A DNA stretch of 64,000 bases, from the NCBI RefSeq assembly GCF_900105715.1, contig NZ_FNRY01000001.1, forward strand, positions 744,001 through 808,000, given 5' to 3'. Source of the stretch: Paramicrobacterium humi (GTDB taxonomy: Bacteria; Actinomycetota; Actinomycetes; Actinomycetales; Microbacteriaceae). The notes beneath the pieces are model-generated. The model was not told where the DNA came from, ran no database searches, and saw nothing but the letters and a program-made list of their open reading frames with translations. This document shows positions 24,349-33,391 of the stretch, in pieces (within the stretch, counting starts at the first letter, position 1; every line of letters begins with the position of its first letter). The position numbers and the translations under genes were made by a program.

Positions 24349-25800
24349 CTATGCCGGGATCATGGTGTACTTGGTCGACAGGTACTCGTGGATGCCCTCG
24401 AAGCCGCCCTCGCGACCGATGCCGGACTGCTTGACACCGCCGAACGGCGCCGAGGCGTTCGAGATGACCCCGGCGTTGAGGCCCATCATTCCCGTCGCGA
24501 GGCGCTGGATCATGCGGTGCCCGCGCGCGAGGTCCTGGGTGAAGACGTACGACACGAGGCCGTACTCGGTGTTGTTCGCGAGGCGCACGGCTTCGTCCTC
24601 GTCCGAGAACGTCGTGATGGCGAGCACGGGCCCGAAGATCTCCTCGCGCAGGATGTTCGCGGACTCCGGGACGTCGGCGAGCACCGTCGGCTGATAGAAC
24701 GTGCCGTCGCCCTCGATCGCGCCGCCGCCGGCGAGCACCGATGCGCCCTTGTCGACGGCGTCGGAGACGAGCTCCGTCGCTTTCGCGACGGCCTTGCCGT
24801 CGATGAGCGGGCCGATCGTCACGCCGTCGTCGGTTCCGCGACCGACGCGCATCGCCGTGACGCGCTCGGTGACGCGGCGGCCGAACTCCTCCGCCACCGA
24901 CTCGTGCACGATGAAGCGGTTAGCGGCCGTGCAGGCCTGGCCGATGTTGCGGAACTTCGCGGCGAGGGCCCCCTCGACCGCCTTGTCGAGATCGGCGTCG
25001 TCGAACACGACGAACGGCGCGTTTCCGCCGAGCTCCATCGAGGTGCGCAGCACGTTCTTCGCCGACTGCGCGATGAGCTTCTGCCCGACGGGCGTCGAGC
25101 CGGTGAAGCTCAGCTTGCGCAGTCGCGGGTCATCGATTATGGCGCTGGAGATCTCGCCGGTGTGGGAGGAGGTGATGACGTTGACGACGCCCGCGGGCAC
25201 GCCCGCGTCCTCGAGCAGCTTCGCGAAGTACAGCGTCGTGAGCGGCGTGAGCGTCGCCGGCTTGACGACGACCGTGCAGCCGGCGGCGAGCGCCGGCGCG
25301 ATCTTGCGCGTCGCCATGGCGAGCGGGAAGTTCCATGGGGTGATGAGGAAGCACGGCCCGACGGGGTGCTGCGACACGATCGTCGTGCCCGTTCCCTCGG
25401 GGTTCGTCCCATAGCGGCCGACGATGCGCACGGCCTCCTCGCTGAACCAGCGCAGGAACTCGCCGCCGTAGGTGACCTCGCCCTTTGACTCGGCGAGCGG
25501 TTTGCCCATCTCGAGCGTCATGAGCAGCGCGAACTCGTCCGCGCGCTCCTGCAGCAGGTCGAACGCGCGGCGCAGCAGCTCGCCGCGCTGCCGCGGCGGC
25601 GTGGCCGCCCAGCTCTCCTGCGCGTTCACGGCCGCGTCGAGCGCCGCCGTCGCGTCGGCGGGAGTCGCGTCGGCGATGCGCGCGATGACGCTGCCGCGCG
25701 ACGGGTCGTTCACGTCGATCGTCGCCTCGGTGTCGCGCCATTCACCGCCGATGAACAGGCCGGTGGGGACCGTGGCGAGAAGCTCGGATTCGGTTGTCAT
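24349..25800 (-). CDS. gabD: succinate-semialdehyde dehydrogenase
   Basis: 483 residues of the ALDH superfamily: TPWNFPLAMATRKIAPALAAGC, FTGSTPVGQKLIAQSA, ELGGNAPFVVFDDADLD, catalytic Cys in NIGQACTAANR, and GVKQSGIGREGG near the C-terminus, matching GabD. Converts succinic semialdehyde to succinate with NAD(P). It starts 10 bp after the gabT stop, with a GGAGAA ribosome site. Middle gene of the GABA operon. Confidence 0.93.
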   Translation of the reverse strand: MTTESELLATVPTGLFIGGEWRDTEATIDVNDPSRGSVIARIADATPADATAALDAAVNAQESWAATPPRQRGELLRRAFDLLQERADEFALLMTLEMGKPLAESKGEVTYGGEFLRWFSEEAVRIVGRYGTNPEGTGTTIVSQHPVGPCFLITPWNFPLAMATRKIAPALAAGCTVVVKPATLTPLTTLYFAKLLEDAGVPAGVVNVITSSHTGEISSAIIDDPRLRKLSFTGSTPVGQKLIAQSAKNVLRTSMELGGNAPFVVFDDADLDKAVEGALAAKFRNIGQACTAANRFIVHESVAEEFGRRVTERVTAMRVGRGTDDGVTIGPLIDGKAVAKATELVSDAVDKGASVLAGGGAIEGDGTFYQPTVLADVPESANILREEIFGPVLAITTFSDEDEAVRLANNTEYGLVSYVFTQDLARGHRMIQRLATGMMGLNAGVISNASAPFGGVKQSGIGREGGFEGIHEYLSTKYTMIPA

Positions 25801-25809
25801 TGTTCTCCT

Positions 25810-27180
25810 TCAGTTCGTGGGTGCGTCGCGCAGTGCCGTCGCGACGATGTCGAGTCCCTCGACCAGAAGCTCGAGGGGGATGGTCAGGGGCGGCAGGAAG
25901 CGGATCACGTTTCCATAGGTGCCGCACGTGAGCACGATCACGCCCTGGGTGTGGGCGGATGCCGCGACGCGCGCGGTCAGCTCCGGATCGGGCTCTCCCG
26001 TCTCGGGGTGCACGAATTCGACGGCGATCATCGCGCCGAGGCCCCGCACGTCTCCGATGCGGGGATCGGATGCCGCGAGCTCGCGGAAGCGGCGGACGAT
26101 GATCTCGCCGATGCTCTCGGCCGCCTCGCACAGTCCCTCGTTCTCGAAGGCATCGATCGCGGCGAGCGTGGCCGCGCACGCGACGGGGCTCCCGCCGTAG
26201 GTGCCGCCGAGACCCCCGGCGTGCACGGCATCCATGATCTCCGCACGCCCGGTGACGGCCGAGAGCGGGAGGCCTCCGGCGATGCCCTTCGCGGTCGTGA
26301 CGAGGTCGGGGACGATGCCGAAGTGCTCGCTCGCGAACATGCGGCCGGTTCGGCCGAAGCCGGTCTGCACCTCATCAGCGATGAAGACGACGCCGTTCGC
26401 GTTCGCCCAGTCCACGAGAGCCGGAAGGAACCCGTCCGCGGGGACGATGAAGCCGCCTTCGCCGAGGATCGGCTCGATGATGATCGCGGCGACGTTCGCC
26501 GCGCCGACTTGCTTCTCGATCATGCGGATCGCCGCGGCAGCGGCATCCGGTCCACTCAGCCCGCCGTCGCGCAGCGGGTACGACACGGGCGCACGGTACA
26601 CCTCGGGTGCGAAGGGTCCGAAGCCGCTCTTGTAGGGCACTGCCTTCGCGGTGAGCGCCATCGTGAGGTTCGTGCGGCCGTGATAGGCATGGTCGAAGGC
26701 GATCACCGCTTGCCGGCCGGTGTGGGCACGGGCGATCTTGACGGCGTTCTCGACGGCCTCGGCGCCCGAGTTGAACAGCACGCTGCGCTTCTCGTGATCG
26801 CCCGGTGTGAGGCGGTTGAGCGCCTCGGCGACGGCGACGTAACCGTCATAGGGGGTGATCATGAAGCACGTGTGCGTGAAGCGCGCCGCCTGCTCGGCGA
26901 CGGCGGCCGCCACGGCGGGGTGCGCGTTGCCGACGCCCGTGACGGCGATTCCCGAGCCGAGGTCGATGAGCGAGTTGCCGTCGACGTCGATCACGACGCC
27001 GCCGCCGGCGGCTTGCGCGAACACCGGCATCGTTGTCCCGACGCCTCCCGCGACGGCGGCGCGCTTGCGCTCCATGAGCTCGACCGAGCGCGCGCCGGGG
27101 ATCGGCGTCACGAGTCGACGCTCTTGGACCAGGCCGGGTCCGCCGCGCAGCGCGAGGGCTGCCGAATCCGTCACGGTCAT
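25810..27180 (-). CDS. gabT: 4-aminobutyrate aminotransferase
   Basis: 456-residue class III PLP aminotransferase. Substrate-side motif FNSGAEAVENAVKIAR, EPILGEGGFIVPADGF, the PLP-binding Asp in FIADEVQTGFGRTG and the Schiff-base Lys in TTAKGIAGGLPLS. Transfers the amino group of GABA to 2-oxoglutarate. First gene of the operon; GGAGGAACC before ATG 27180. Divergent from a PucR-type regulator with 110 bp between starts. Confidence 0.94.
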   Translation of the reverse strand: MTVTDSAALALRGGPGLVQERRLVTPIPGARSVELMERKRAAVAGGVGTTMPVFAQAAGGGVVIDVDGNSLIDLGSGIAVTGVGNAHPAVAAAVAEQAARFTHTCFMITPYDGYVAVAEALNRLTPGDHEKRSVLFNSGAEAVENAVKIARAHTGRQAVIAFDHAYHGRTNLTMALTAKAVPYKSGFGPFAPEVYRAPVSYPLRDGGLSGPDAAAAAIRMIEKQVGAANVAAIIIEPILGEGGFIVPADGFLPALVDWANANGVVFIADEVQTGFGRTGRMFASEHFGIVPDLVTTAKGIAGGLPLSAVTGRAEIMDAVHAGGLGGTYGGSPVACAATLAAIDAFENEGLCEAAESIGEIIVRRFRELAASDPRIGDVRGLGAMIAVEFVHPETGEPDPELTARVAASAHTQGVIVLTCGTYGNVIRFLPPLTIPLELLVEGLDIVATALRDAPTN

Positions 27181-27278
27181 GGTTCCTCCTTCGGCGACTA
27201 CTCACAGACTAGGCGTGAGCGAAGCCATCGAACAGTGCCGTTTTGTCGAGTTGTGACTTCTTGCGTTGCCAATCTGTA

Positions 27279-27290
27279 TAACCTTGTCGC
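27279..27290 (+). promoter_or_regulatory. -10 box of leaderless pucR-type gene
   Basis: TAACCT (27279-27284), 6-nt spacer, ATG 27291; an overlapping TATAAC at 27277-27282 would also serve. Confidence 0.5.
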
Positions 27291-28721
27291 ATGGCCATCA
27301 CCGTCCGTCGGCTTCTCGGGCGCACCGATCTCGGACTGCGGCTGCTCACGGCGCCGAGCGAGGAGCTCGACGCGCCACTCTCGTGGGTGGCCGGAACGGA
27401 CGTGCCTGACCCCACCCCGTTCGTCGGGGACGGCAATGTCGTGCTGACCACGGGGCAGCAGTTCCTCGAAAAAACGGACGAGACGTCGTACGCTCAGCGT
27501 CTCACCGCGGCCGGGATCCGCGCGGTGGGATTCGGCGTCGGGGTCGTGAGTGAGGTTCCCGCAGCGCTCGTCGACGCGTGTGCAGCGTCCGGGCTCCCGC
27601 TGTTCGAGGTGCCGTACCGCACGCCGTTCCTCGCGGTCATCCGCTACGTCGCCGACCTGGTTGCTGCGGCCGCGCAGGAGCGTGGCGCCTGGGCGCTCGG
27701 GGCGCAGCGTGCGATCGCCCTCGCCGCGACGCAGGACGACGGAATCCGACGCGCCATCGCCGAGCTGTCGCGGCAGCTGGGCTCGGCCGTCGCGCTCTTC
27801 GACGCGCGCGGTCGACTGACCGTCAGCGAGGGCTCGGTGGAGATCTTCGGGCCGGCGACGACCGCCGAGGTCAGCCGACTGCTGACGCGCGGAGCTCGTG
27901 CGGCGTCGACGAGCTCCGACGGCGTGGAGCTGCAGACGATCGGACGCGGCGGCGATCTTCGCGGCGTCCTCGCGATCGCGGGATCGCTCGATCCGGCGGC
28001 GCACGGGGTTGTGGCTGCGGTGCTCGCGCTTGCCGCCATGGCGCTCGAGCAGCGCCGCACGCTCGGCGCCGCGGAGGCTGCGCTGCGCGGCGCGACGTGG
28101 CAGGCGCTCGTGCACGGCTCGCGAGACCTCGCCGAACGACTGGCAGCCAAGGCTGGAGCCCGCATACCGGCCTCATTCCGGGTTGGCATATTCAAGACGG
28201 GCGACGCGCCCGCCGCTGAGACGGCCGGTGACCTGTTCGCCGCCATCGACGGCGACTCGACGATCGTGCTCTCATCAGACGCCGACTGGGCGAGGGTCCT
28301 TCACGCGCAATCGGGCGCCCCTGTGGGGCTTTCCCGCCTCGTGCCGAGCGCCGCCGCGGCGGAAGGCCTGAGGCAGGCGCGGCTGGCGCACGATCGCGCG
28401 TGCCGGCTCGGGACCATCACGGAGTTCGATGCCGTCGCCGACGACGGCTATGCGTCCATGCTCCGCGGTGACGACGCCAGGGCAATCGGCGCCGAAGTGC
28501 TTCGGCCCCTCACCGAAAGCGACGCGGCGCACGGCACTCAGCTTATCGCCTCTCTGCGAGCATGGCTTGCGCACAACGGCGCGTGGGATCCCGCGGCGGA
28601 GAGCCTCGGGGTGCACCGCCATACGCTCCGCAATCGCGTCCGCGCCGTCGAACGCCTCACCGGACGCGACCTGGGCTCAGCCCGCGTTCGCGCCGATTTC
28701 ATCTTCGCCCTCGACCTGTGA
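27291..28721 (+). CDS. PucR-family regulator, probably of GABA use
   Basis: 476 residues. The N-terminal PucR domain (1-130; ITVRRLLGRTDLGLRLLTAP, WVAGTDVPDPTPFVGDGNVVLTTG in parts) is followed by a central sensory region and a C-terminal HTH of the PucR type (WDPAAESLGVHRHTLRNRV, RAVERLTGRDL). Divergent from gabT-gabD; in corynebacteria a PucR-type activator controls the gab genes, so the same role is inferred. No ribosome site; TAACCT box 6 nt before ATG 27291. The next gene converges 1 bp after its stop. Confidence 0.88.
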   Translation: MAITVRRLLGRTDLGLRLLTAPSEELDAPLSWVAGTDVPDPTPFVGDGNVVLTTGQQFLEKTDETSYAQRLTAAGIRAVGFGVGVVSEVPAALVDACAASGLPLFEVPYRTPFLAVIRYVADLVAAAAQERGAWALGAQRAIALAATQDDGIRRAIAELSRQLGSAVALFDARGRLTVSEGSVEIFGPATTAEVSRLLTRGARAASTSSDGVELQTIGRGGDLRGVLAIAGSLDPAAHGVVAAVLALAAMALEQRRTLGAAEAALRGATWQALVHGSRDLAERLAAKAGARIPASFRVGIFKTGDAPAAETAGDLFAAIDGDSTIVLSSDADWARVLHAQSGAPVGLSRLVPSAAAAEGLRQARLAHDRACRLGTITEFDAVADDGYASMLRGDDARAIGAEVLRPLTESDAAHGTQLIASLRAWLAHNGAWDPAAESLGVHRHTLRNRVRAVERLTGRDLGSARVRADFIFALDL

Positions 28722-28722
28722 C

Positions 28723-29766
28723 CTACGGCTGCAGCGGGTTTGGCGCCCCATGGGGCGGAACATCGGGCGTTCGGCGGGCCGCCGTCCCGCGTTCGGCCCG
28801 CCAGAACATCACCGCAAACACGGCGGCAGCGAGCACGCCGGTGTACATGATGCCATCGCTGATCGCCCCGCTGAGCGTGTAGAGCAGGAAACTGGCAGGG
28901 ACGAACTGGACCACAGCGACGATCACGTCGACGACCAGCAGAGCAATCGTGCCGAGTCCGCCGCCAATCGCGGCGCTCATCACGACGTCCTTGTAACCCG
29001 TCGCACGGCTGAGCGGCTTCAGCAGAATCAGGCCGACAAGTGCCACCGCACTGAAGATCACCGCCCGCACGACGAGCGCGACGGCCGCAATGATGCCGCT
29101 CGCCGAAAGCACAACGCCGAATGCAGTCAGCACGGCTGCCGCTCCGATGCCGACCAGCGCGATGAGCACCGCATTGAGAGCAAGCGCGCCCGTCTCCGGA
29201 GGTGCGGGCACTCCCGCGCGCAGTTCAGCGGGGCGACGGTGGGCCCGGTGCACGAGCGCACCGAGTGCGAGCACGAAGGAGAAGAGGAGCGCCGAAACGA
29301 TCGCGGCGACGATGCTTGAGGCGGCGCCGTACCGCCACAATCCCATGATCGTCATCCACGCGAGCTGGACCACGAGAAGGAGAGCCGCACCGAGAGCGCC
29401 CGCGGCGGCAAGCGGGGCCACCTCGGACGCCACAGGAGCCGCGCTCGGCAGCGGGCGGATGAACGTGAGGGAAAGGAAGGCGCCGAGGACGAAGGCAACG
29501 GTCGCCGCGAGCCCGATGACGATGGTGAGAATGGGAGGCCCGTAGATTCCTGTCACGATCGCACCGATGATCGTCGTGGTGGCACCGAAGGCCAACGGAA
29601 ACGCGGCGACGGCGAGCGCGCTGCGCACGGAGGCCTGCTGAGGGGAGACGGAGCGAGGTGACGGCGGCATGCCGTACGCCGGCGGCGGGTTCACCGGCGG
29701 CGGAACCGGCTGCCATCCCTGGTGCTCGTGGTCCGACGCGTCACGCGGCTGCTCGTTTCCCGACAT
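28723..29766 (-). CDS. multi-spanning membrane protein of unknown function
   Basis: 347 residues. A Pro-rich, Gln/His-containing cytoplasmic N-terminus (about 1-45) precedes roughly eight hydrophobic helices rich in Ala, Val and Leu, and a short Pro-rich tail. No transporter or enzyme motif is visible. TAGCGT lies 7 nt before ATG 29766 and no ribosome site is present. I cannot assign it to a family. Confidence 0.78.
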   Translation of the reverse strand: MSGNEQPRDASDHEHQGWQPVPPPVNPPPAYGMPPSPRSVSPQQASVRSALAVAAFPLAFGATTTIIGAIVTGIYGPPILTIVIGLAATVAFVLGAFLSLTFIRPLPSAAPVASEVAPLAAAGALGAALLLVVQLAWMTIMGLWRYGAASSIVAAIVSALLFSFVLALGALVHRAHRRPAELRAGVPAPPETGALALNAVLIALVGIGAAAVLTAFGVVLSASGIIAAVALVVRAVIFSAVALVGLILLKPLSRATGYKDVVMSAAIGGGLGTIALLVVDVIVAVVQFVPASFLLYTLSGAISDGIMYTGVLAAAVFAVMFWRAERGTAARRTPDVPPHGAPNPLQP

Positions 29767-29779
29767 GGTGGCAACGCTA
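29767..29779 (-). promoter_or_regulatory. -10 box of leaderless membrane-protein gene
   Basis: TAGCGT (29779-29774), 7-nt spacer, ATG 29766. Confidence 0.4.
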
Positions 29780-29829
29780 TCGGGCGGACGGCGACGGAAT
29801 CCATGGGCAGTTGTTCCCGGCGCGTCCTC

Positions 29830-30840
29830 TCAGTCAGCATCGCCGGACTTCGGCTTGCGTCCGTAGCCCCCGAGCCACCGGTGGATCTCGCCCTTCGCCT
29901 TCTCACGGACGGGCTTCGCCGACAGCAGCACGTCGTGCAGGGCGCCGTCGAGCCGCACGAGCGTGACGCACGAGCCGAGCTGGGGAACGCGCTGCGCGAC
30001 CTCGTCGACGTTGAGAACGATGTCGCTCGATCGCATCTGCTCCGACCAGGTGCGCTGGATCGTCGAGCGGCTCGAGAGCAGCACGAGCACGGGCGCGTCG
30101 ATGCTGAGCCCCGTGGCGACCCGCCGCTGCCCCGCGAACACGGCGGCGAGCCACGCGGAGTGCGTCGCCGCGCCCTGATCGGGCCGCCAGCGCGGGTCGA
30201 TCTCCCACTCTCCCTCGAACCGGTTCGAGATCGTGCGCGTGTAGAACCCGAAGTCCACTTGCGGCAGCGAGCGCAGCGGGCTGATGCGCGCGCCGAGCTC
30301 GAGCATGGGCGTGAGCACCTCGCGGCCGACGCCGCCGATCTGGAACTCGAGCCACGGACTGTTGAGCACGAGCGCCGCCACGCGGCCGGGGTGCCGGTGC
30401 GCCCAGAGGCTCATCGTCAGTCCCCCGGTCGAATGCGCCATGACGATCAGGCGGCGTCCGTTCCCGGCATCCGGCGCGTGCCCCATGACCTCGAGCGCCG
30501 CGTCGATATCCTCGTCATACGTAGCGAGGTCGCTGATGAAGCCGGGCGTCTGGTGCTCCCGCAGGCTGCGGCCGTACTTGCGCAGGTCGAGGGCGTGGAA
30601 CCGCGCGCCCAGCTGCTCCCACAGCTCGGCGAGCTCGGTCTGGAAGAAGTAGTCGGCCCAGCCGTGCACATACAGAACGTCGACGTCGGAGAGCGGGCGG
30701 ACGGATGCCGCGAGCCGCTGCCACAGCGACCGCGTGCGCCGCACGAGCGTGGCGACCACCTCGCCCTGCGCGTCGGGCTCGAGCTCGAGCGTGGTCTGCT
30801 CGTACTTCTCGCCGAGCACGTCGGGCCGCCAGCTCACCAT
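29830..30840 (-). CDS. alpha/beta hydrolase (serine lipase/lysophospholipase-like)
   Basis: 336 residues. VLYVHGWADYFFQTELAELW gives the oxyanion region, DLRKYGRSLREHQTPGF a monoglyceride-lipase-like segment, and MAHSTGGLTMSLWAHRHP the nucleophile elbow. A late His is present in DGALHDVLLSAKPVREKA, with an acid before it in the usual order. No signal peptide. Probably hydrolyses an ester or glyceride; substrate unknown. Starts at ATG 30840 with a TAGCCT box 6 nt upstream. Confidence 0.83.
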   Translation of the reverse strand: MVSWRPDVLGEKYEQTTLELEPDAQGEVVATLVRRTRSLWQRLAASVRPLSDVDVLYVHGWADYFFQTELAELWEQLGARFHALDLRKYGRSLREHQTPGFISDLATYDEDIDAALEVMGHAPDAGNGRRLIVMAHSTGGLTMSLWAHRHPGRVAALVLNSPWLEFQIGGVGREVLTPMLELGARISPLRSLPQVDFGFYTRTISNRFEGEWEIDPRWRPDQGAATHSAWLAAVFAGQRRVATGLSIDAPVLVLLSSRSTIQRTWSEQMRSSDIVLNVDEVAQRVPQLGSCVTLVRLDGALHDVLLSAKPVREKAKGEIHRWLGGYGRKPKSGDAD

Positions 30841-30852
30841 GCCCTCAGGCTA
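30841..30852 (-). promoter_or_regulatory. -10 box of leaderless hydrolase gene
   Basis: TAGCCT (30852-30847), 6-nt spacer, ATG 30840. Confidence 0.5.
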
Positions 30853-30883
30853 GCGAAGCCGGGCGGCATCCGGTCGCCGGCGA

Positions 30884-32242
30884 CTACTCGCCGCGCGAAA
30901 TGCGCACCATGTCCTCCCGCGGCACGACCTTGATGCGCGCGCGCTCGTGCGGCCTGCCGAGTTCGACCTCGTGGGCGTCGAGGTTGTGCCAGCCGTCGAG
31001 GTCGGTGTACTTCACGCCCCGCTCGTCGAGCAGGTCGACGATCGCCTGGTCGTCGCTGTGCTCGGGCGACCACCAGCTGCTCTGGTCGTTGATGATGTGC
31101 GACACGGTCTCCATGGCGTCGGACTTCGTGTGCCCGATGAGGCCGATGGGTCCGCGCTTGATCCAGCCCGTGGCGTAGACGCCGTGCACCTGCTCGTTCG
31201 TCTTGCGGTCGAGAACGCGCCCCTCGTGGTTGGGGATGATGCCGAGGCGCTTGTCGAACGGGATGCCGGGAAGCGGCGAGCCGAAGTAGCCGATCGCGCG
31301 GTACACCTGGCCGACGGGAACCTCGCGGATCTCGCCCGTGCCGACGACGCCGCCTTCGCCGTCTGGCCGGGTGCGCTCGTAGCGGAACGCGCTCACGTGA
31401 CCCGCGTCGTCGGAGACGACCTCGAGCGGCTTCGCGTAGAAGTGCAAGTGCAGTCGCCGCGACGCCTGACCGGTCTCCCGCTCGCGCCACTTCTGCAGCA
31501 CACGATCGATGACCATGACCTGCTTGTTGCTCGCGATGGCCTGCTTCGAGCCCTCGTCGTAGTCGAAGTCCTCGTCGTAGAGGACCATGTCGACGTCGTT
31601 CAGCTCGCCGAGCTCGCGCAGCTCGAGGGGCGTGAACTTCACTTGCGCGGGACCTCGGCGGCCGAACACGTGCACGTCGGTGACAGCCGAGTTCTTGAGA
31701 CCCGCGTACACGTTGTCGGGGATCTCGGTGGGCAGCAGGTCGTCGGCGTGCTTGGCGAGGATGCGCGAGACGTCGAGGGCGACGTTGCCGTTGCCGATCA
31801 CGGCGACGCTCGAGGCGTCGAGCGGCCAGTCGCGCGGCACGTCGGGGTGCCCGTCGTACCAATTGACGAAGTCGGCGGCGCCGAACGAGCCCTCGGAATC
31901 GACGCCGGGGATCTCGAGGTTCATATCGCGCACGGCGCCGGTCGCGAAGATGACGGCGTTGTAGTGGGACTTAAGGTCGTCGAGCGTGATGTCGTCGCCG
32001 TAGCGCACGTTGCCGAAGATGCGGATGTCGCCGCGATCGAGCACGTCGCGAAGGGCGTTGATGATGCCCTTGATGCGCGGGTGGTCGGGCGCGACGCCGT
32101 AGCGCACGAGCCCGTACGGTGCGGGCAGCTGCTCGAACAGGTCGATGGAGACGTCGAATTTGCGCTCGGCCTTCAGCAGGATGTCGGAGGCGTAGATGCC
32201 GGCGGGGCCCGCGCCGATCACGGCGAGTCTCAGCTGTGTCAC
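30884..32242 (-). CDS. fprA: ferredoxin-NADP+ reductase, adrenodoxin-reductase type
   Basis: 452 residues. FAD-binding Rossmann motif VIGAGPAGIYASDILL, LPAPYGLVRYGVAPDHP, the second nucleotide fold VAVIGNGNVALDVSRIL, and a closing GWIKRGPIGLIGHTKSDA that is diagnostic for the FprA/adrenodoxin reductase family. Moves electrons between NADPH and ferredoxin in the cytoplasm. GTG 32242 has AAAGGA 6 nt upstream. It follows the polyprenyl synthase gene by 34 bp on the same strand. Confidence 0.92.
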   Translation of the reverse strand: MTQLRLAVIGAGPAGIYASDILLKAERKFDVSIDLFEQLPAPYGLVRYGVAPDHPRIKGIINALRDVLDRGDIRIFGNVRYGDDITLDDLKSHYNAVIFATGAVRDMNLEIPGVDSEGSFGAADFVNWYDGHPDVPRDWPLDASSVAVIGNGNVALDVSRILAKHADDLLPTEIPDNVYAGLKNSAVTDVHVFGRRGPAQVKFTPLELRELGELNDVDMVLYDEDFDYDEGSKQAIASNKQVMVIDRVLQKWRERETGQASRRLHLHFYAKPLEVVSDDAGHVSAFRYERTRPDGEGGVVGTGEIREVPVGQVYRAIGYFGSPLPGIPFDKRLGIIPNHEGRVLDRKTNEQVHGVYATGWIKRGPIGLIGHTKSDAMETVSHIINDQSSWWSPEHSDDQAIVDLLDERGVKYTDLDGWHNLDAHEVELGRPHERARIKVVPREDMVRISRGE

Positions 32243-32276
32243 GTGTGTCCTTTGCTCTGCCCTGCGGCAGGTGTCG

Positions 32277-33341
32277 CTAGCGGCGTCGGTCGGCGAGCCG
32301 GTTGCCGAACTGGGTGAGCGCCTGGCGCACGGGCCCGTCCGGCACGACCTCGAGGGCCGCGACGGCCTCGCTCGCCCACCGCTTCGCCTCCGCGCGCGTG
32401 CGCTCGGTCACCGGGTGCGCGTAGAGCTCGGCGATGGCGGAGGTGAACGAATCCGATGCCGCCGCAGCGGGGTCCTCGACGTCGGCGTCGATGCGGGCGA
32501 CGAGCTCCGCGTCGGCGGCATCCGTCAGCGCCGACTGGCGAAGATAGATCATGGGCAGCGTCGCGACGCCCTGCCGGAGGTCGGTTCCGGGCACCTTGCC
32601 GGTCTCCTCGGGCTGCGGCGAGAGGTCGATGACGTCGTCGACGAGCTGGAACGCGACGCCGATCTTCTCGCCGAACTCGCGCAGGGCGTCCTGGTACTCC
32701 TCGGGCGCGTTCGCGAACAGGGCGCCCGCGCGGGCGGCCGTCGAGATGAGCGAGCCGGTCTTGTCGGCGAGCACCTGGATGTAGTGCGCTTCAGCGTCGT
32801 CGCCGGGCTGCGGTCCCACGGTCTCGTGCAGCTGGCCGAGCACGAGCCGCTCGAAGGTGTCGGCCTGCAGCCGGATGGCCCGCTCGCCGAGGTTCGCCAT
32901 GAGCTTGCTCGCGCGGGCGAACAGCAGGTCGCCCGTGAGGATCGCGACGGAGTTGCCCCACACGGTGTGCGCGCTCGGCACGCCGCGGCGCCGGTCGGCG
33001 AGGTCCATGACGTCGTCGTGGTACAGCGAGGCGAGGTGGGTGATCTCGATCGCCTTCGCCGCGTCGAACACCTCCTGCGTGTTGCCGTCGCCGAGCTGCG
33101 CGGTGAGCAGGATGAGCATGGGGCGCACGCGCTTGCCGCCGGCCTCGAGCAGGTAGCGGCTCGCGGTGTCGGCGACGGGGTCGGTGAAGCCGAGGTCGTC
33201 GGTGAGCTGCCGCTCGATCTCGACGAGACCGTCGTCGACGGTCGCGACGACGCGCCGCATCTGCGGCGACATCATCATGCGCTCGGTCAGGCCCAGCTGA
33301 CGTGACAGTCGAGTGTCGCGCGGGGTCGTGCTCACATCCAC
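32277..33341 (-). CDS. long-chain polyprenyl diphosphate synthase (menaquinone side chain)
   Basis: 354 residues. First aspartate-rich motif in LYHDDVMDLADRRRG, second in QLVDDVIDLSPQPEETGK, and GGKRVRPMLILL near residue 70, as in trans-heptaprenyl/octaprenyl synthases. Builds the isoprenoid tail that MenA attaches. Sits next to menG. The GTG start at 33341 is favoured by TAGGGT exactly 6 nt upstream. Chain length cannot be stated from sequence by eye. Confidence 0.9.
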   Translation of the reverse strand: MDVSTTPRDTRLSRQLGLTERMMMSPQMRRVVATVDDGLVEIERQLTDDLGFTDPVADTASRYLLEAGGKRVRPMLILLTAQLGDGNTQEVFDAAKAIEITHLASLYHDDVMDLADRRRGVPSAHTVWGNSVAILTGDLLFARASKLMANLGERAIRLQADTFERLVLGQLHETVGPQPGDDAEAHYIQVLADKTGSLISTAARAGALFANAPEEYQDALREFGEKIGVAFQLVDDVIDLSPQPEETGKVPGTDLRQGVATLPMIYLRQSALTDAADAELVARIDADVEDPAAAASDSFTSAIAELYAHPVTERTRAEAKRWASEAVAALEVVPDGPVRQALTQFGNRLADRRR

Positions 33342-33353
33342 CCCACTACCCTA
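33342..33353 (-). promoter_or_regulatory. -10 box of leaderless polyprenyl synthase gene
   Basis: TAGGGT (33353-33348), 6-nt spacer, GTG 33341. Confidence 0.5.
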
Positions 33354-33391
33354 TCCGTGAACTCCTGAGTCGGCAGTGCGAAGGGATGCCG

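Noticed and set aside
23173-25488. 771-codon plus-strand frame opposite the aldehyde dehydrogenase genes
   Set aside because: Antisense shadow of two well-conserved enzymes; no ribosome site or domain.
29830-30840. Alpha/beta hydrolase as the missing MenH
   Set aside because: At 336 residues with a monoglyceride-lipase-like segment it does not resemble MenH, and it lies outside the compact men units.
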